From Muribaculaceae bacterium (lineage in GTDB: Bacteria; Bacteroidota; Bacteroidia; Bacteroidales; Muribaculaceae): DNA of 7,822 bases. This document shows positions 6,920 to 7,822 of the stretch, piece by piece. Position 1 is the first letter of the stretch. Each line of letters begins with the position of its first letter. The stretch is from assembly GCA_017962285.1 (NCBI GenBank), contig JAGCVR010000178.1:1-7822 (forward strand). Reading direction: 5' to 3'. The position numbers were made by a program, and so were the translations under genes. The notes under the pieces were generated by a model. It worked only from the letters and a program-made list of their open reading frames with translations. It was not told where the DNA came from and did no database searches.

Positions 6920-6958
6920 AATCAGTCGCTTAAGCCAAATTGACTTAAGAGACTGATT
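6920..6958 (-). terminator. Terminator-like inverted repeat after the Spy-like gene
   Basis: Two 15-nt arms (6920-6934 and 6944-6958) pair at 14 of 15 positions, AATCAGTC plus CTTAAG against CTTAAG plus GACTGATT, with one G·A mismatch and a 9-nt loop. On the minus strand the stem is followed by a short TTTTCTG stretch. It lies 38 nt after the stop of the Spy-like gene and before the amylase promoter, the right place for a terminator. The stem is AT-rich and the T run is short, so termination may be incomplete. Confidence 0.65.
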
Positions 6959-6996
6959 GATCATATTTTCTGATTGCTACTATTCATACATGAAAC

Positions 6997-7542
6997 TTAA
7001 CGTTTCATTTCCTCTCTGGCGTCTCGCTGGTGCCCGGGATGCTTGTGCGGCTTACGCGGTCCGAAATCTCCGTGTTTGCCCTTGCCGGAATGGCGACGGT
7101 CGCCCATATTATGTTTGCGTTTGCTGAGTTTGTTCTGAATCTGCTTCTCAACCATGGGGAACTTCTGCAACTGCTCGGCAGTGAGGACCTTGGCAAACTC
7201 ATCGATATACTTCTTCTGCACATCAATCGCCTTCTTCGACTTATCCAGGCGCTGCTTGATCTGTGCGGCGACGGCATTCACGTCGGTGGCTTTCTCTGGT
7301 TTCTTCCGCTCTCCCAACGTTGCCCTCAACTCAGCATCATAGGCTTTGTAGATGGGGATGAACTGAGTTTTCTGGGTTTCGGTGAGTTCAAGTTTTCTTT
7401 CAAGCACATTGAGCTTTGCGTCAAGCAGACGCTCACCAAACTGCTCTTTTCCCGTTCCGCAGTTCTCATCGTTTTTTTTCTCCTGGGCATTAACTGCCAC
7501 TGCGCACAAAATTACAAGTGCCGATAACAATAACTTTTTCAT
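6997..7542 (-). CDS. Spy/CpxP-like periplasmic LTxxQ protein with His-rich basic tail
   Basis: This 181-residue protein begins with a clear signal peptide (MKKLLLSALV...VNA, cleavage before Q20), so it acts outside the cytoplasm. The mature part is mostly charged alpha helix. It carries two LTxxQ motifs, LTETQ (53-57) and LTAEQ (120-124), the hallmark of the Spy/CpxP/ZraP family of periplasmic chaperones and envelope-stress or metal-response proteins. In Bacteroidota such proteins often follow an ECF sigma factor and a membrane anti-sigma-like protein. The last 40 residues or so (141-181) are unusual: strongly basic, with His at 144, 151, 157, 166, 168 and 171 and many Arg, Lys and Gly. The tail could bind metal or anionic surface polymers. 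The start ATG (7540-7542) is 59 nt after the stop of the upstream gene, with no TAnnTTTG promoter between them, so the two are probably cotranscribed. Family assignment rests on motifs and context. Confidence 0.8.
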   Translation of the reverse strand: MKKLLLSALVILCAVAVNAQEKKNDENCGTGKEQFGERLLDAKLNVLERKLELTETQKTQFIPIYKAYDAELRATLGERKKPEKATDVNAVAAQIKQRLDKSKKAIDVQKKYIDEFAKVLTAEQLQKFPMVEKQIQNKLSKRKHNMGDRRHSGKGKHGDFGPRKPHKHPGHQRDAREEMKR

Positions 7543-7601
7543 AATCTATTGGTTTTTAATTAATTTCTTGGTTAATAACTATATATTTCCTGTCTCGTTA
7601 G

Positions 7602-7822
7602 TTAAAAGCTGGCGTCCTCATAGTCAACATATTCAATGCAGACGAGGTTCTGCGCATCGTCATCGCTCATGGTGAGCAGCACATTGTCAACGGCATTCTT
7701 ATCATCCTGCTGCCAAGATTCGTCTTGCATGAGTTGCGCTGTGAGATCGGCCGTTGTGGGAACGTTTCCATCATCCCCGGAGCTGAACAACCACACTCCG
7801 ATGCCCACTATCAACAACACGG
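7602..7822 (-). CDS. Membrane-anchored acidic protein, C-terminal fragment
   Basis: The gene runs in from beyond the right edge; the first full visible codon is GTG at 7820-7818 and the stop is TAA at 7604-7602. The 72 visible residues begin with a hydrophobic stretch (VLLIVGIGVWLFSSG) that looks like the end of a single transmembrane segment. A strongly acidic tail follows, with DDD, YVDYED and many Glu and Asp, probably in the periplasm. I do not recognise the family. Its place before a Spy/CpxP-like gene, plus a single membrane span, fits the small membrane protein or anti-sigma factor found in ECF-sigma operons of Bacteroidota. The N-terminal part that would show an anti-sigma domain is missing. 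The visible GTG is an internal codon, not necessarily a start. Confidence 0.75.
   Translation of the reverse strand, partial: VLLIVGIGVWLFSSGDDGNVPTTADLTAQLMQDESWQQDDKNAVDNVLLTMSDDDAQNLVCIEYVDYEDASF

Noticed and set aside
6920..6958. Inverted repeat as a recombinase or integration site
   Set aside because: There is no integrase gene or second copy in the window, and its place just after a stop codon is better explained by termination.
7030..7527. Open frame of 165 residues on the plus strand
   Set aside because: It is fully antisense to the Spy-like gene, whose signal peptide and LTxxQ motifs show the coding strand; hydrophobic stretches are a by-product of the antisense of charged helix codons.

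Overview
The window looks like a piece of a Bacteroidales (Bacteroidota) chromosome, probably from a gut-type organism related to Prevotella, Bacteroides or Muribaculaceae; the genus cannot be fixed from this sequence. The evidence is two promoters with the Bacteroidota -7 element TAnnTTTG (one also with TTTG at -33, 19 nt away), no strong Shine-Dalgarno sequences, a riboswitch-controlled TonB-dependent receptor next to a PnuC-type transporter, and a large secreted multi-domain alpha-amylase.

Layout from left to right. (1) 1-374, + strand: the C-terminal end of a right-handed beta-helix protein, cut by the window edge. (2) 373-465: an array of 8-bp repeats filling the short gap between two convergent genes. 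(3) 3556-474, - strand: a complete thiamine-uptake unit in transcription order, with a Bacteroidota -7 box, a full TPP riboswitch, a TonB-dependent outer-membrane receptor and, 7 nt after its stop, a PnuC-family inner-membrane transporter. (4) 3612-3654: a strong hairpin terminator. (5) 6761-3672, - strand: a 1029-residue secreted alpha-amylase with a GH13 catalytic domain, a chitobiase-C-like beta-sandwich, three tandem CBM26-like starch-binding modules, a Big_2 Ig-like domain and a sorting-signal-like C-terminus. It has its own consensus promoter at 6853-6883. (6) 6920-6958: a terminator-like inverted repeat. (7) 7542-6997, - strand: an exported Spy/CpxP-like LTxxQ protein with a His/Arg/Lys-rich tail. 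It follows the end of a small membrane-anchored acidic protein (7822-7602), and the pair is probably the end of an envelope-stress operon whose first genes lie past the right edge.

How the parts work together: the riboswitch should shut down the receptor and transporter when intracellular TPP is plentiful, so the two proteins form an outer-plus-inner membrane route for thiamine salvage. The amylase is a separate transcription unit for extracellular starch or glycogen breakdown. The Spy-like pair is a third, unrelated unit. I see no mobile element, CRISPR array, tRNA or rRNA. No clearly undescribed system stands out. The points most worth checking are the riboswitch expression platform, the 8-bp repeat array, the loss of a binding-site aromatic in the third CBM26 module, the insertion in the Big_2 domain and the histidine-rich tail of the Spy-like protein.
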